From NCBI RefSeq assembly GCF_024125445.1, contig NZ_JAMXWM010000016.1, positions 23,845 through 87,844 on the forward strand: a stretch of 64,000 nt of DNA, in the 5' to 3' direction. Shown here in pieces: positions 43,519-52,672 of this stretch. Made by a program: the position numbers and the translations under genes. The notes under the pieces were generated by a model, which was not told the origin of the DNA, ran no database searches, and saw only the letters and a list, made by a program, of their open reading frames with translations. The stretch is from Sporolactobacillus shoreicorticis. GTDB taxonomy: Bacteria; Bacillota; Bacilli; Bacillales; Sporolactobacillaceae. Within the stretch, counting starts at the first letter, position 1; the number at the start of each line of letters is the position of its first letter.

Positions 43519-43695
43519 AATTAATTCCTCCTCATTTTTAATTTAAGGCTGTCCAAAAGTCGCATCTGCTTTTTCACGTTACGTTGACACTTGATGCCTC
43601 ATAACCATGAAATTACATGACTGATCGCTCCTTTTAAACATGTTTGATTTTTAATTACGGGGTTTGAACTCATCTCTTCTAACCCTTACAACACT

Positions 43696-43724
43696 ATTAT
43701 AGCCATTTGGTCAGTAAAGGTCAA
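43696..43724 (-). promoter_or_regulatory. sigma A promoter of hsp20
   Basis: Minus strand: TTGACC (43719-43724), 17 bases, TATAAT (43696-43701). Confidence 0.8.
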
Positions 43725-43725
43725 A
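43709..43725 (+). promoter_or_regulatory. CtsR box 1 of hsp20
   Basis: GGTCAGTAAAGGTCAAA: two direct GGTCA heptads of the CtsR operator (RGTCAAANANRGTCAAA), the first with two changes at its end. It overlaps the -35 and the spacer. Confidence 0.75.
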
Positions 43726-43730
43726 TTGTT

Positions 43731-43747
43731 TTTGATCTTTTTTGACC
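43731..43747 (-). promoter_or_regulatory. CtsR box 2 of hsp20
   Basis: GGTCAAAAAAGATCAAA on the minus strand, a near-perfect CtsR heptad repeat just upstream of the -35. With box 1 it forms a double operator between hsp20 and topB. Confidence 0.75.
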
Positions 43748-43760
43748 TTTTTTCCTGTGC

Positions 43761-43789
43761 CTGAAATTATGCGTGTATTCCGTTATAAT
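43761..43789 (+). promoter_or_regulatory. probable promoter of topB
   Basis: CTGAAA (43761-43766), 17 bases, TATAAT (43784-43789), 50 bases before the topB start. Confidence 0.5.
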
Positions 43790-43838
43790 AAGCTGTATTG
43801 GTAAAATTGTGTTTTATTTAAAGAAAGGAATTCTGTAT

Positions 43839-45941
43839 ATGTCAAAATCACTTGTTTTAGCCGAAAAACCAAGCGTTGCCCGTGAAATTGCGCGGGTTCT
43901 CGACTGCCGGAAGACGAACCGCAGCTTCATTGAAGGAGAGCGCTATATTGTTACCTGGGCACTCGGACACCTTATCGAATTAAAAATGCCTGAAGAGTAC
44001 GATCATAAATACAAAACCTGGCGGCTTGAAGATCTGCCCATCATCCCAAAACAGATGGAAACGAAACCGATTAAACAAACGCGCGCACAATTTCAAGCAA
44101 TTGCCAAGCTGGCCAAGCGATCCGATCTCAGTGAATTGATTATCGCAACTGATGCAGGGCGTGAGGGCGAACTCGTCGCACGTTGGATTCTTGAGAAAAT
44201 CAATTGGCGCAAACCGGTCAAAAGATTATGGATTTCCTCGCAAACCGACAAAGCGATACGCAACGGTTTCAACCAACTGAAACCTTCGGAAGCTTATGAC
44301 AACCTGTTTCAATCCGCCGTGTGCCGCTCAGAAGCAGACTGGCTGATCGGGCTCAACATTTCACGGGCGCTTACGACAAAATATAATGACTCGCTCTCTG
44401 CCGGGCGGGTTCAGACTCCAACGCTTGCCATGATTTTAGAACGCGAACAAACCATTCAATCGTTCCAGCCCAAGCCGTACTGGACGCTATCCATTGATCT
44501 CAATGGCGCCACCGCTTCTTGGAAACATGGGAACCAATCACACATCATAACGAAGGACCATGCTGTTGCTTTGAAGAATAAAGTATCCGGTCATGATGCC
44601 ATTGTTCGCAGTCTTGACATTAAAGAAAAGCAAGAAAGACAGCCGCTTCCCTACGATTTAACCGAATTACAGCGTGATGCGAATCGAAAGCTGGGATTCT
44701 CAGCAAAAAAAACGTTGAACATTCTGCAGAATCTTTATGAGCGTTATAAAATCGTTACCTATCCGCGTACGGATTCGCGTTATCTCACTAAAGATATTGC
44801 TGCAACGATGCCTGAGAGGCTGCGTGCAATTTCTTCCGCCTATGGCGATGAAACACGTCCAATTTTACACAAGCAAAAGGGCAAAGTAAAAGCTGCATTT
44901 GTATACAACGATTCAAAGGTCAGCGACCATCATGCCCTGATTCCAACGGAAGAACCGGTCTCTATTCATGATTTGTCCGATGATGAGCATCATCTGTACG
45001 ATTTAATCATCCAAAGATTCTTAACCCTTTTTTATCCTGAGTATAAATTTCAGAGCTTGCGCGCGGAATTAGAAGTCAATGGTGAAACGTTTATCTTGAA
45101 AGAAACAAGAGAAATTGATCCGGGTTTTAAACAATTGAACGGGTCATTCGGCAAACAAATGAATCGACAGCGGCTTAATGTGACAAAAGGGCAGGAACTG
45201 CCGATAAGCCGGGTTATGCTTGATGAGAAAATGACAGAGCCTCCTGCCCGTTTCTCAGAGGCTGACTTACTGACAAAAATGGAGACATTTGGTTTGGGAA
45301 CACCGGCTACCCGAGCGGATATTATCGAAAAATTACTGCTCGCTGAATCTGTAGAGCGCGTGAATGGCCGTTTGCGTCCTACCGGAAAGGGCAAACAGCT
45401 GATTGAACTTGTAAACAAGGATCTGAAATCTCCGGAGCTTACATCAGACTGGGAACAGCAATTAGAAGATATTGAAAAAGGAAGCGGAAATGCGAATCAA
45501 TTTATGACAAAAATTCGCCAGCGCACCTTAGAAATGGTGAGCGAAGTTAAAAACAGCCAGCAAGACTATAGAATTCATAATTTAACCGGTTCTAAATGTC
45601 CGGAGTGCGGCTCGTCGATGAAAGAGGTTCGTGACCGTGATGGCGGGCGAGTCCTCGTCTGCATTAACCGCGTCTGTGGATTTCGAAAGCGGAGAGATCC
45701 GAAGTTATCAAATAAGCGCTGTCCGACCTGCCATAAAAAGATGGAAATGCACAAAGGAAAAGCGGGATTGTACTTCCAGTGCCGTACATGCGGAATTATT
45801 GAAAAAGCAGATCAAATGAAGAAAAAAGCAGACAAAAGAGAAACTCGCCGCCTGCTTAATAAACTAAATAACAGCAATGAATCGGTCGGGAACAGTCTGG
45901 CCGACGCATTAAAAGCAGCACTGAAAGAAAAAAAAGAGTAA
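43839..45941 (+). CDS. topB: DNA topoisomerase III
   Basis: Type IA topoisomerase that relaxes and decatenates DNA by single-strand passage. 700 residues: Toprim domain (LAEKPSVAREIARVL, ATDAGREGE about 103-111), active-site tyrosine Y308 in TYPRTDSRYL, the arch and gate domains, then a C-terminal zinc part with two Cys4-type clusters (CPECGSSM...CINRVCGF and CPTCHKKM...CRTCG) and a Lys-rich tail. I start at ATG 43839 with AAAGAAAGGA upstream; the open frame begins 22 codons earlier. Confidence 0.94.
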   Translation: MSKSLVLAEKPSVAREIARVLDCRKTNRSFIEGERYIVTWALGHLIELKMPEEYDHKYKTWRLEDLPIIPKQMETKPIKQTRAQFQAIAKLAKRSDLSELIIATDAGREGELVARWILEKINWRKPVKRLWISSQTDKAIRNGFNQLKPSEAYDNLFQSAVCRSEADWLIGLNISRALTTKYNDSLSAGRVQTPTLAMILEREQTIQSFQPKPYWTLSIDLNGATASWKHGNQSHIITKDHAVALKNKVSGHDAIVRSLDIKEKQERQPLPYDLTELQRDANRKLGFSAKKTLNILQNLYERYKIVTYPRTDSRYLTKDIAATMPERLRAISSAYGDETRPILHKQKGKVKAAFVYNDSKVSDHHALIPTEEPVSIHDLSDDEHHLYDLIIQRFLTLFYPEYKFQSLRAELEVNGETFILKETREIDPGFKQLNGSFGKQMNRQRLNVTKGQELPISRVMLDEKMTEPPARFSEADLLTKMETFGLGTPATRADIIEKLLLAESVERVNGRLRPTGKGKQLIELVNKDLKSPELTSDWEQQLEDIEKGSGNANQFMTKIRQRTLEMVSEVKNSQQDYRIHNLTGSKCPECGSSMKEVRDRDGGRVLVCINRVCGFRKRRDPKLSNKRCPTCHKKMEMHKGKAGLYFQCRTCGIIEKADQMKKKADKRETRRLLNKLNNSNESVGNSLADALKAALKEKKE

Positions 45942-45977
45942 GAGAGAAGCCCATGAGCTTCTCTCTTACTCTTTTTT
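45930..45977. terminator. bidirectional terminator between topB and SGNH hydrolase gene
   Basis: Perfect 20-bp stem (arms 45930-45949 and 45958-45977) whose left arm includes the topB stop codon; A run at one end, T run at the other. Confidence 0.88.
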
Positions 45978-45987
45978 AATATTCATG

Positions 45988-46686
45988 TCATAACGCATGC
46001 ATTTTCATGACACTTTTTTTGAGCTCAGGTACATAGCCTGCTACAATCTCGGCGAACGCTTTATATCCCTGAGCCGTCGGATGCAAGCCATCTTCATTAA
46101 TCAGCTCACTTAAATCACCTTTTCGTTTAAAAGCGGAACGAACATCAATGAGCGTTGTTCCGCTTTTTTTGCAAAATTCTTTGAGTGCGCGGTTGTACAT
46201 ACCGTGCCAGTGCTCAATGCCTCCACACATACCGATCCAATGGCCGATCGAGTGGCTGTAATGAGTCATCAGCGACTGATAATACCTAGCCGGATCAAGC
46301 GGCAGCAGACTTAAGATCACAGGAAGGGCGCCTGCCGCTGAGATACGATCAATCATCAGCTTGATGTTCGACAAATAGCGATCAATCGGAACAATCGGTA
46401 CATGTTCCGAATCCGGAAGCTTTGCCACCTGGTCCCAAGAAAAATTGCAATCATTTCCGCCCACATTGATGAGTACAAGATCCGGATGCTCCTCAAGTAC
46501 ATCATGATCAAGTCTTTGTACCATAAGATCTGAGTTATCGTTAAAAACACCCTTATTGATGACCTCGTCCTCTTCTCCAAGGAAACGTTGCAGCAATGCA
46601 GGATAGTTTTCGCGAATAATTTTAAATCTTCCGCGTACAAAAGTAATTCCTCGTGTCACACTATCTCCAAAACAGATCAATTTCAT
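45988..46686 (-). CDS. SGNH/GDSL hydrolase
   Basis: Cytosolic esterase/lipase-like protein of 232 residues: block I GDSV (nucleophile Ser), block II Gly, block III GGND (NVGGNDCNF) and block V DGLHP (catalytic Asp and His). An unusual His/Trp/Cys/Gly-rich stretch (HSIGHWIGMCGGIEHWHGMYN) lies in the middle. No signal peptide. GAGAGGTGAG precedes the ATG. The substrate is unknown; the nearest families include acyl and acetyl esterases. Confidence 0.88.
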   Translation of the reverse strand: MKLICFGDSVTRGITFVRGRFKIIRENYPALLQRFLGEEDEVINKGVFNDNSDLMVQRLDHDVLEEHPDLVLINVGGNDCNFSWDQVAKLPDSEHVPIVPIDRYLSNIKLMIDRISAAGALPVILSLLPLDPARYYQSLMTHYSHSIGHWIGMCGGIEHWHGMYNRALKEFCKKSGTTLIDVRSAFKRKGDLSELINEDGLHPTAQGYKAFAEIVAGYVPELKKSVMKMHAL

Positions 46687-46801
46687 AACCGCTCACCTCT
46701 CAAAATAACCGGATGAACATTATTCTTTCATTCGGTCTGTTCCATTTGCACTTATACTAACAAATTGTCTCATTAATTTACAGTTTATTTCGAGAAATGT
46801 T

Positions 46802-47290
46802 TCACTTTTTTGAAAGAAAAAGACCGGCGGTTATTTTTCTTGAAGCTCGATGCTTTATTTTTTCGAAAATCTGATAAAACACTTCTGCAAAAATGAGTCC
46901 CATAGCAATAGCTCCGGACAAAACGAATACTTTTTCAGCAAAATAAATGGCAACATCATAATTGTTATCCACTGCACGACTCATTACCGAATAAGAAAGT
47001 CCCCCGGGAACAAGCGGAATAATTCCTGATACACTGTATAGAATGACAGGATTCTTGCATAATCGTGCAAAAATCTGACTCATGAGTGCGATAACAAGCG
47101 ATGCAGCAAAAGTAGCAATAAAATCGTTACCGCTAAAGTGAAACAGAAAGAAATAGATCAGCCAAGCGATCATTCCAATCAGCCCACCGTGAATCAGCGG
47201 TTTAAATGGACTATTAAAAATAATCCCAAACGCGCATGTGGCAAGATAACTCGTGATTGATTGTATGGTAATAACAAGAAATAAGTGCAT
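46802..47290 (-). CDS. threonine/serine exporter, small subunit (ThrE C-terminal half)
   Basis: 162-residue membrane protein with four to five helices of the ThrE_2 (DUF3815, YjjB-like) type, containing VSGIIPLVPGGLSYSVM, which mirrors VMPLVPGVPIT in its partner. With the upstream gene (47300-48085) it makes a split version of the single-chain ThrE exporter. Starts nine bases after the partner stop, with GAGGTGA as ribosome site. Confidence 0.85.
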   Translation of the reverse strand: MHLFLVITIQSITSYLATCAFGIIFNSPFKPLIHGGLIGMIAWLIYFFLFHFSGNDFIATFAASLVIALMSQIFARLCKNPVILYSVSGIIPLVPGGLSYSVMSRAVDNNYDVAIYFAEKVFVLSGAIAMGLIFAEVFYQIFEKIKHRASRKITAGLFLSKK

Positions 47291-47299
47291 GAAATCACC

Positions 47300-48085
47300 T
47301 CAACCGAGCACAATTGCAGCTGTCACGCCAATGCCAATAGCAAAGGCCGTCAGACCCGCTTCCGCACTCTTCGATAATCCGGCAACTAGGTCGCCGGCCA
47401 TGATATCCCTCACAGCATTTGTAATCGGTACTCCTGGAACGAGCGGCATCACGGCGCCAATAATAATTTTATTCATTTCGACACCAATACCCAGCTTCAC
47501 ACTGACTAATGCAACCATTCCAATGAAAATCGACGACATGAATTCAGAAAAAAATTTGACCTTTGCAAGCTTATGAAGATAAATCATTCCGGCCTGACCG
47601 GCACCGCCTGCGATAAATGCCGGAAGAAAATCTTGCCATTTCCCCAAGAACATGAGCAAAAAACAACTGCTGGCAATCGCGGCCGCAAGAATCTGCAAGC
47701 TGTTCGAATAGGCGACTGTAGAACGATCGATCTGTAGCAAATCGCGGTGCAGATCCTTCAGACTGACTTCGCCATGAGCAACCCTTCTTGATAAAGTGTT
47801 TACCTGCGTGACCTTGCGCAGATTGGTTCCTCGATTCCTGATTCGCACAAGCTGCGTCACATCATGATCTTCGATGGAAAAGATAATCCCGGTCGGTGTC
47901 ACAAAGCTCTGAGCGTCATGCACAGAAAAGCTGTTTGCGATTCGATTCATCGTATCCTCAACCCGATATGTTTCCGCCCCGTTCTGCAGCAGAATTTTCC
48001 CCGTTAACACGCAAACCGCCGCCACTTCATGCAAAAATCCTTCCTTGCTGTCCTTCCTCTTATATGACCCTAAGAAACCATTCAT
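47300..48085 (-). CDS. threonine/serine exporter, large subunit (ThrE N-terminal half)
   Basis: 261-residue protein of the ThrE (DUF1212, YjjP-like) family: a cytosolic N-terminal half with LQNGAETYRVEDTMNRI and FVTPTGIIFS, then five membrane helices with FIAGGAGQAGMI and GAVMPLVPGVPITNAVRDIMAGD. Probably exports threonine and serine when they accumulate. A promoter (TTGTTA, 17 bases, TATAAT at 48124-48129) lies upstream on the minus strand. Confidence 0.87.
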   Translation of the reverse strand: MNGFLGSYKRKDSKEGFLHEVAAVCVLTGKILLQNGAETYRVEDTMNRIANSFSVHDAQSFVTPTGIIFSIEDHDVTQLVRIRNRGTNLRKVTQVNTLSRRVAHGEVSLKDLHRDLLQIDRSTVAYSNSLQILAAAIASSCFLLMFLGKWQDFLPAFIAGGAGQAGMIYLHKLAKVKFFSEFMSSIFIGMVALVSVKLGIGVEMNKIIIGAVMPLVPGVPITNAVRDIMAGDLVAGLSKSAEAGLTAFAIGIGVTAAIVLG

Positions 48086-48388
48086 TTTTCACGTCTTCTC
48101 TCTCTCTTTTTTTGAGTATGATCATTATAATATGAGCATTGGCTGATAACAATACTTTCACATTGTTTTAAAAGATGAAAATGTCAAAGATAAAAAAGCA
48201 TGGTATAATTAATTGATGTAAAAATCACTGTTTCGTCATTCTATGCCGCTTGACGCAAGTGATTTGAGTAAAATGGCTTCATCACGTCGATACTTTTAAT
48301 GCATGACGCCCATGCATACAATGTGACTAACTATCGGGTGTGCATTAATTATCGAATTGTGCAAATTTGAGAGGAGTGTTTCACACTA
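48086..48388. promoter_or_regulatory. divergent leader region of thrE-like genes and gpmA
   Basis: The minus side holds the thrE promoter (48124-48152). The plus side holds a TATAAT-like -10 near 48202 and a leader of about 180 bases with only small hairpins, such as TGCATG/CATGCA around 48300-48317. I recognise no riboswitch. Confidence 0.5.
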
Positions 48389-49132
48389 ATGATCAAACTC
48401 GTATTGATCAGGCACGGTCAGAGTGCTTGGAACCTTGAAAACCGTTTTACTGGTTGGACTGACGTAGACCTTACGGAAAAAGGGGAACAAGAAGCAACAG
48501 AAGCAGGAGAAATTCTGAAGAAAAACGGCTACACATTTGACCAAGCCTATACTTCTGTGCTCACAAGAGCAAACCACACCTTGTGGAATGTGCTTCACGC
48601 GCTCAATCTTACTTGGATTCCTGTCGAACATTCATGGCGTCTGAACGAACGTCATTATGGCGCGCTTCAAGGACTGAACAAAGCAAAAACTGCTGAAAAA
48701 TACGGCGCTGAACAGGTACATATCTGGAGACGTTCCGCTGATATTAAGCCACCGGCTCTTGAAAAAGATGATGAGCGTTTTGTTGCACAGCTGAACGATC
48801 CGAGATATGCTGATCTTCCTGAATCGGAACAACCGCTGACGGAAGATCTTCTGGACACGGTTGATCGTGTACTTGTTTATTGGAACAATGAAATTGCTCC
48901 GAAAATCAAGGAAGGCAAAAAAATAATTATCGCTGCTCATGGCAACTCTCTGCGTGCGCTTGTTAAGCACCTTGACAGCGTCGATGCGGACACAATCGTT
49001 GGTCTGAACATTCCTACAGGTACACCACTTGTTTATGAATTAGATGACGATCTGAAGCCGCTCAATCGCTACTACCTGACTGCTGAGGGCCCTAGCGATA
49101 AAGAAGTACTTCCCTCTGCAGAAACAAAATAA
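48389..49132 (+). CDS. gpmA: 2,3-bisphosphoglycerate-dependent phosphoglycerate mutase
   Basis: Interconverts 3- and 2-phosphoglycerate in glycolysis. 247 residues with the phospho-His motif [10 protein letters not shown] (H9), [26 protein letters not shown], and the second His in [14 protein letters not shown]. Full family length. GAGAGGAG precedes the ATG at 48389. Many Bacilli use the unrelated cofactor-independent enzyme; whether this genome also has one cannot be seen here. Confidence 0.95.
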   Translation: MIKLVLIRHGQSAWNLENRFTGWTDVDLTEKGEQEATEAGEILKKNGYTFDQAYTSVLTRANHTLWNVLHALNLTWIPVEHSWRLNERHYGALQGLNKAKTAEKYGAEQVHIWRRSADIKPPALEKDDERFVAQLNDPRYADLPESEQPLTEDLLDTVDRVLVYWNNEIAPKIKEGKKIIIAAHGNSLRALVKHLDSVDADTIVGLNIPTGTPLVYELDDDLKPLNRYYLTAEGPSDKEVLPSAETK

Positions 49133-49141
49133 TTTCATTTG

Positions 49142-49170
49142 AAAAACACTCCATGCGGAGTGTTTTTTTT
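49142..49170 (+). terminator. terminator of gpmA
   Basis: AAAACACTCC/GGAGTGTTTT stem with a 4-base loop, then a T run, ten bases after the stop. Confidence 0.88.
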
Positions 49171-49564
49171 TACAATCAGGGAGTATATGATTTTACAGCA
49201 AAGCACATAGAATCTGAACCAAACGCACAGGTAGCGGATTGCCCGTAGTCGCACCCAGTTAATACAAGCAAACGCAAAATAAAAAAAGCCCTTGAAAACT
49301 CAAGGGATCAATTATGGATTGATTACGTTAAAAACTTGATTCCTTGATCGTGATGGGCAATCCGATCAATACAGGAATTTAACACATCCATATAAAATAA
49401 CTGGGTAACCATGCAAGGTGCAAAGTATTATGATGGGCATTTAACAACTCATAACAAAATTATTGTAAACCCTTTCTTCAAAAATGTAAAGGCTAACATT
49501 TCATTTACATGCACGTTTTCATTTAGTCAAAATGAGACGCTTTTTCGTTGTTTTTATTTAAAAT
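49171..49564. other. long intergenic region with terminator and crossed inverted repeats
   Basis: No convincing gene. It contains a minus-strand terminator (49289-49306, CCCTTGA/TCAAGGG followed by T), a TTGATCG/CGATCAA hairpin (49344-49370), and two widely spaced complementary pairs: 49235-49244 with 49355-49364 (10 bp) and 49253-49261 with 49398-49406 (9 bp). The pairs cross each other. This may be a small structured RNA or the leader/trailer of a neighbouring transcript. A short plus-strand frame (49411-49593) has no ribosome site and looks random. Confidence 0.4.
49289..49306 (-). terminator. terminator on minus strand downstream of the feo cluster
   Basis: Perfect CCCTTGA-AAAC-TCAAGGG hairpin followed on the minus strand by seven T. 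It could end the feo transcript (about 260 bases after the last gene) or a separate small RNA. Confidence 0.7.
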
Positions 49565-49945
49565 TCACTTGTACGGTGAGCCATTATCTATAACTCTCAT
49601 AACCGTATAACCGGCAGCCGAAACGGTTCGTCGCAGCTCGTCTGCCGGCAGCGGATGCCGCATATGGACCGTAGCCAGCCGTTTATCCAAACTGGCCTTT
49701 GCCAAGACACCATCCAGAGTATTGAGCGCATTTTCAATGTGAATCACACAATTCTGGCAAGTCATCCCATCAATCTGCAAAGTCTTTACATACGGATAGT
49801 GGGCTGCATTCCGATCATGAACCTTTATTTTCTTTACAGGCACATCACCGGATCCGCAGCAACCCGACCGCATTTTTTTCCTTGTGCTGCGTAAAGCAAA
49901 TCCAGCCAGTATGATGAGAAATGCAACAATAAGAAACGTCGCCAT
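49565..49945 (-). CDS. membrane-anchored heavy-metal-associated (HMA) domain protein
   Basis: 126 residues: one N-terminal membrane helix (about 2-18), a short Cys-containing segment (SGCCGSGD), then an HMA domain with the metal motif GMTCQNC (about 70-76) and the usual ferredoxin-like fold. It looks like a CopZ-type domain tethered to the membrane. It follows the feo genes closely and is probably in the same transcript, so it may pass on or scavenge a metal during ferrous iron uptake; that link is inference from position. Confidence 0.75.
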   Translation of the reverse strand: MATFLIVAFLIILAGFALRSTRKKMRSGCCGSGDVPVKKIKVHDRNAAHYPYVKTLQIDGMTCQNCVIHIENALNTLDGVLAKASLDKRLATVHMRHPLPADELRRTVSAAGYTVMRVIDNGSPYK

Positions 49946-49980
49946 TTAATCAGATCCTTCCACCGTGTTTCTAATACGGA

Positions 49981-50205
49981 TTACTTGCGAATCATTGCAC
50001 GCAATTCAGTGGTTGTCGGTTTTCGAATCGATGCAGTCGTAATGGAACACGGCTTGTGTCGCGCATTTTGTTTGAGATTTTCAATAGGACATGATCCACT
50101 CAACCCGCAGTCCGTGCACACATTTTTATTTCTCTTTACATAACGAATCGCCAAAAAATACATTGAACCGATCATTAAAAGAACAAGAAGTGTCGACAGG
50201 TTCAC
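49981..50205 (-). CDS. FeoB-associated Cys-rich membrane protein
   Basis: 74 residues: an N-terminal membrane helix, then a basic stretch and the cluster CTDCGLSGSCP with a later Cys. This is the pattern of the small Cys-rich proteins found after feoB. GTG at 50205 has GGGAGG seven bases upstream. It starts 39 bases after the feoB stop. Function unknown, possibly iron handling at the membrane. Confidence 0.8.
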   Translation of the reverse strand: MNLSTLLVLLMIGSMYFLAIRYVKRNKNVCTDCGLSGSCPIENLKQNARHKPCSITTASIRKPTTTELRAMIRK

Positions 50206-50244
50206 AATCAAGCCTCCCATCATTACTAAGTTCACATAAATGGC

Positions 50245-52377
50245 TCAAGCGTGTGCCCCGGTACTGCGCAGCTTAATGTCAGTTGACCGCGGAGCAGGCC
50301 GCAAAAGCATATAGAGTACAAACGCCACAATGATTAAGGCAAGAATCGAACCAAACCCAAAACTCTTACCAAGGAAGAACACGCTGCCTAATTGATAGGT
50401 GACGAAGGCAATACTATAGCCGAGCAGAGTTTGATAGCCCAAGGCAATAAATGTCCATTTAATACCGCCCATCTCTCTGCTCGTTGCCCCGATCGCAGCA
50501 AAGCAAGGTGGATTAAAGAGATTGAACAGCATGAAAGATAAAGCACTGACACCTGTAAACATTGAACCGACACCGGCAATGAGTGCTTGGGTATTCGATT
50601 CATCAGAAACGCCACTTAAAACTGCCAAAGTGCCGATTGCATTTTCTTTCGCCACCAGCGCACTGATTGTCGCCACCGCACCTTTCCAAGTACCGAAGCC
50701 TAGCGGGGCAAAGAACCAACTGATCAATTGACCAAGTGTAGCGAGAATGCTCTGATCAATATCATCAACCATGCGCATATTCCACCCAAATGAGGAGAGG
50801 AACCAGATTAACCCGCAGGCAATGAAAATGATTGTTCCTGCCTTGAAAATAAAATGTTTTCCCCGTTCCCACATATGAATGACAACGCCCTTAGGCGACG
50901 GCAAGCGGTAGGATGGAAGCTCCATAACGAACGGTGCAGGATCACCGGCAAACAGTCTTGTTTTCTTCAGGATGATCCCGGAAACAGCAATCATCGTCAA
51001 TCCTAGAAAATACATTGCCGGTGCGATCCAAGTAGAGCCGGGAAAAAATGTTGTTACAATCATCGTAATGATCGTTAACTTTGCACCACACGGAATGAAT
51101 GTAGTGAGCATAATCGTCATTTTTCTATCCTTCTCATTTTCAATTGTCCGTGTTGCCATAATACCCGGAACACCGCAGCCGGAACTGATCAGAATTGGAA
51201 TAAACGACTTTCCTGATAGACCGAAACGTCGGAAAATTCGGTCCATTATAAAGGCAACACGCGCCATATAACCGGAATCCTCCAAAATGGAAAGAAAGAA
51301 AAAGAGAATCAGCATCTGCGGCACAAAGCCAAGCACTGTACCGACACCTCCGATAATGCCGTCAACAATTAATCCGTTCAGCCAGTCAGCTGTCCCGATT
51401 ACTTTTAGAAAATGATTTGCACCTTCTGTAATCCACCCACCAAATAAGGTATCATTTGTCCAATCAGTCACAATTGTTCCAAGTGTCGTTACCGAAATAT
51501 AATAGACGAGCCATATAATACCTGCAAAAATAGGTAGTGAAAGAAAGCGATTTGTGACGATCCGGTCAATCTTGTCAGAAGCTGTCAATTTCCTGCCTTT
51601 TTTATGTAATGTATCTTCAAGTATGCTCGCAATATAATCATAGCGCTCATTCGTAATTATCGACTCACTGTCATCCTCAAAATTCTTTTCGGCCTGACTT
51701 ACGATCGTATCCAGCTTTGCCCGTAATTCTTCGGACAGAATGGCTCCTGCCAGAACCTTTTCATCACGTTCAAAGAATTTTACGGCATACCAGCGCAAAC
51801 GTTCCGGTTCAAAATGTTCCTTTACAAGTGATGAAATTGATGCAATGGATACTTCAACTTCTTTGCTGAATATTTGTTTTGCAGGATTGACTGTCTCGGC
51901 GGCCAAATCAATAGCTTTTTCCGCAGCTGCCATAGACCCTGTTCCTTTAACCGCTGATGTTTCAATTACAGGACATCCAAGTTCATCTGCGAGTTTTTTC
52001 ACATTTATTTTATCGCCCGACTTTTTTACCACATCAATCATATTCAAAGCGATGACTGTTGGAATGCCTAATTCAACAACTTGAGTTGTCAGGTACAAAT
52101 TGCGTTCCAGATTTGTACCGTCAACCAGATTAATGATCGCATCCGGACGTTCGTGAATCAGGTAATTACGACTGACCACTTCCTCAAGAGTATAGGGTGA
52201 AAGTGAATAAATTCCTGGAAGATCGGTAATAATCACATCTTTATGACCTTTAAGACGGCCTTCTTTCTTCTCAACTGTTACCCCAGGCCAATTGCCGACA
52301 TATTGACTGCTGCCGGTTAAATCATTAAACATCGTAGTCTTACCGCAGTTCGGGTTACCGACTAAAGCAATTTTCAT
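50245..52377 (-). CDS. feoB: ferrous iron transporter FeoB
   Basis: GTP-dependent Fe(II) importer of 710 residues. N-terminal G domain (G1 GNPNCGKTTMFN, G3 DLPG, G4 NMID), helical regulatory domain, then about eight membrane helices with two Gate motifs, including the conserved GCGVPGI after the helix at about 400. The ATG at 52377 follows GGGGAGG. Partner genes feoA (52428-52655) and a second feoA-like gene precede it, and a Fur box lies upstream of the operon. Confidence 0.95.
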   Translation of the reverse strand: MKIALVGNPNCGKTTMFNDLTGSSQYVGNWPGVTVEKKEGRLKGHKDVIITDLPGIYSLSPYTLEEVVSRNYLIHERPDAIINLVDGTNLERNLYLTTQVVELGIPTVIALNMIDVVKKSGDKINVKKLADELGCPVIETSAVKGTGSMAAAEKAIDLAAETVNPAKQIFSKEVEVSIASISSLVKEHFEPERLRWYAVKFFERDEKVLAGAILSEELRAKLDTIVSQAEKNFEDDSESIITNERYDYIASILEDTLHKKGRKLTASDKIDRIVTNRFLSLPIFAGIIWLVYYISVTTLGTIVTDWTNDTLFGGWITEGANHFLKVIGTADWLNGLIVDGIIGGVGTVLGFVPQMLILFFFLSILEDSGYMARVAFIMDRIFRRFGLSGKSFIPILISSGCGVPGIMATRTIENEKDRKMTIMLTTFIPCGAKLTIITMIVTTFFPGSTWIAPAMYFLGLTMIAVSGIILKKTRLFAGDPAPFVMELPSYRLPSPKGVVIHMWERGKHFIFKAGTIIFIACGLIWFLSSFGWNMRMVDDIDQSILATLGQLISWFFAPLGFGTWKGAVATISALVAKENAIGTLAVLSGVSDESNTQALIAGVGSMFTGVSALSFMLFNLFNPPCFAAIGATSREMGGIKWTFIALGYQTLLGYSIAFVTYQLGSVFFLGKSFGFGSILALIIVAFVLYMLLRPAPRSTDIKLRSTGAHA

Positions 52378-52427
52378 TGTCACTGTCCTCCCCAAGTTCA
52401 AATTTTACTATCGATAAACGCTTTTAA

Positions 52428-52655
52428 TTAGATAAGTTCAATATTCTCAGCCTCAACCTTACGAATGGATAGTTCATAACCACGTACTTGAATTTCAATC
52501 GGATCGCCGAGTGGTGCAATTTTTCGAACAAAAAGTTCCGTCCCTTTTGTAATTCCCATATCCATAATTCGCCTTTTCAGTGCGCCTCCTCCATGGATTT
52601 TGGCTACAGATACGGTTGCACCGGGTTGTATTTCTTTTAATGTTTTCATGGCCAC
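52428..52655 (-). CDS. feoA: FeoA family protein
   Basis: 75-residue SH3-like FeoA domain (GATVSVAKIHGGGALKRRIMDMGITKGTELFVRKIAPLGDPIEI and so on) that assists FeoB. The RRIMDMG motif is the usual RRLxDMG core. Lies between the second FeoA-like gene and feoB; short gaps suggest one transcript. GGAGGAT upstream. Confidence 0.92.
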   Translation of the reverse strand: MAMKTLKEIQPGATVSVAKIHGGGALKRRIMDMGITKGTELFVRKIAPLGDPIEIQVRGYELSIRKVEAENIELI

Positions 52656-52672
52656 AGATCCTCCTCCAATGA

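Noticed and set aside
48210..48388. Possible riboswitch in the gpmA leader
   Set aside because: Only weak hairpins and no sequence motif of a known class; no terminator or occluding stem over the ribosome site.
49411..49593. 60-codon plus-strand frame in the gpmA-feo gap
   Set aside because: No ribosome site, composition follows the AT-rich background, overlaps the HMA gene end.
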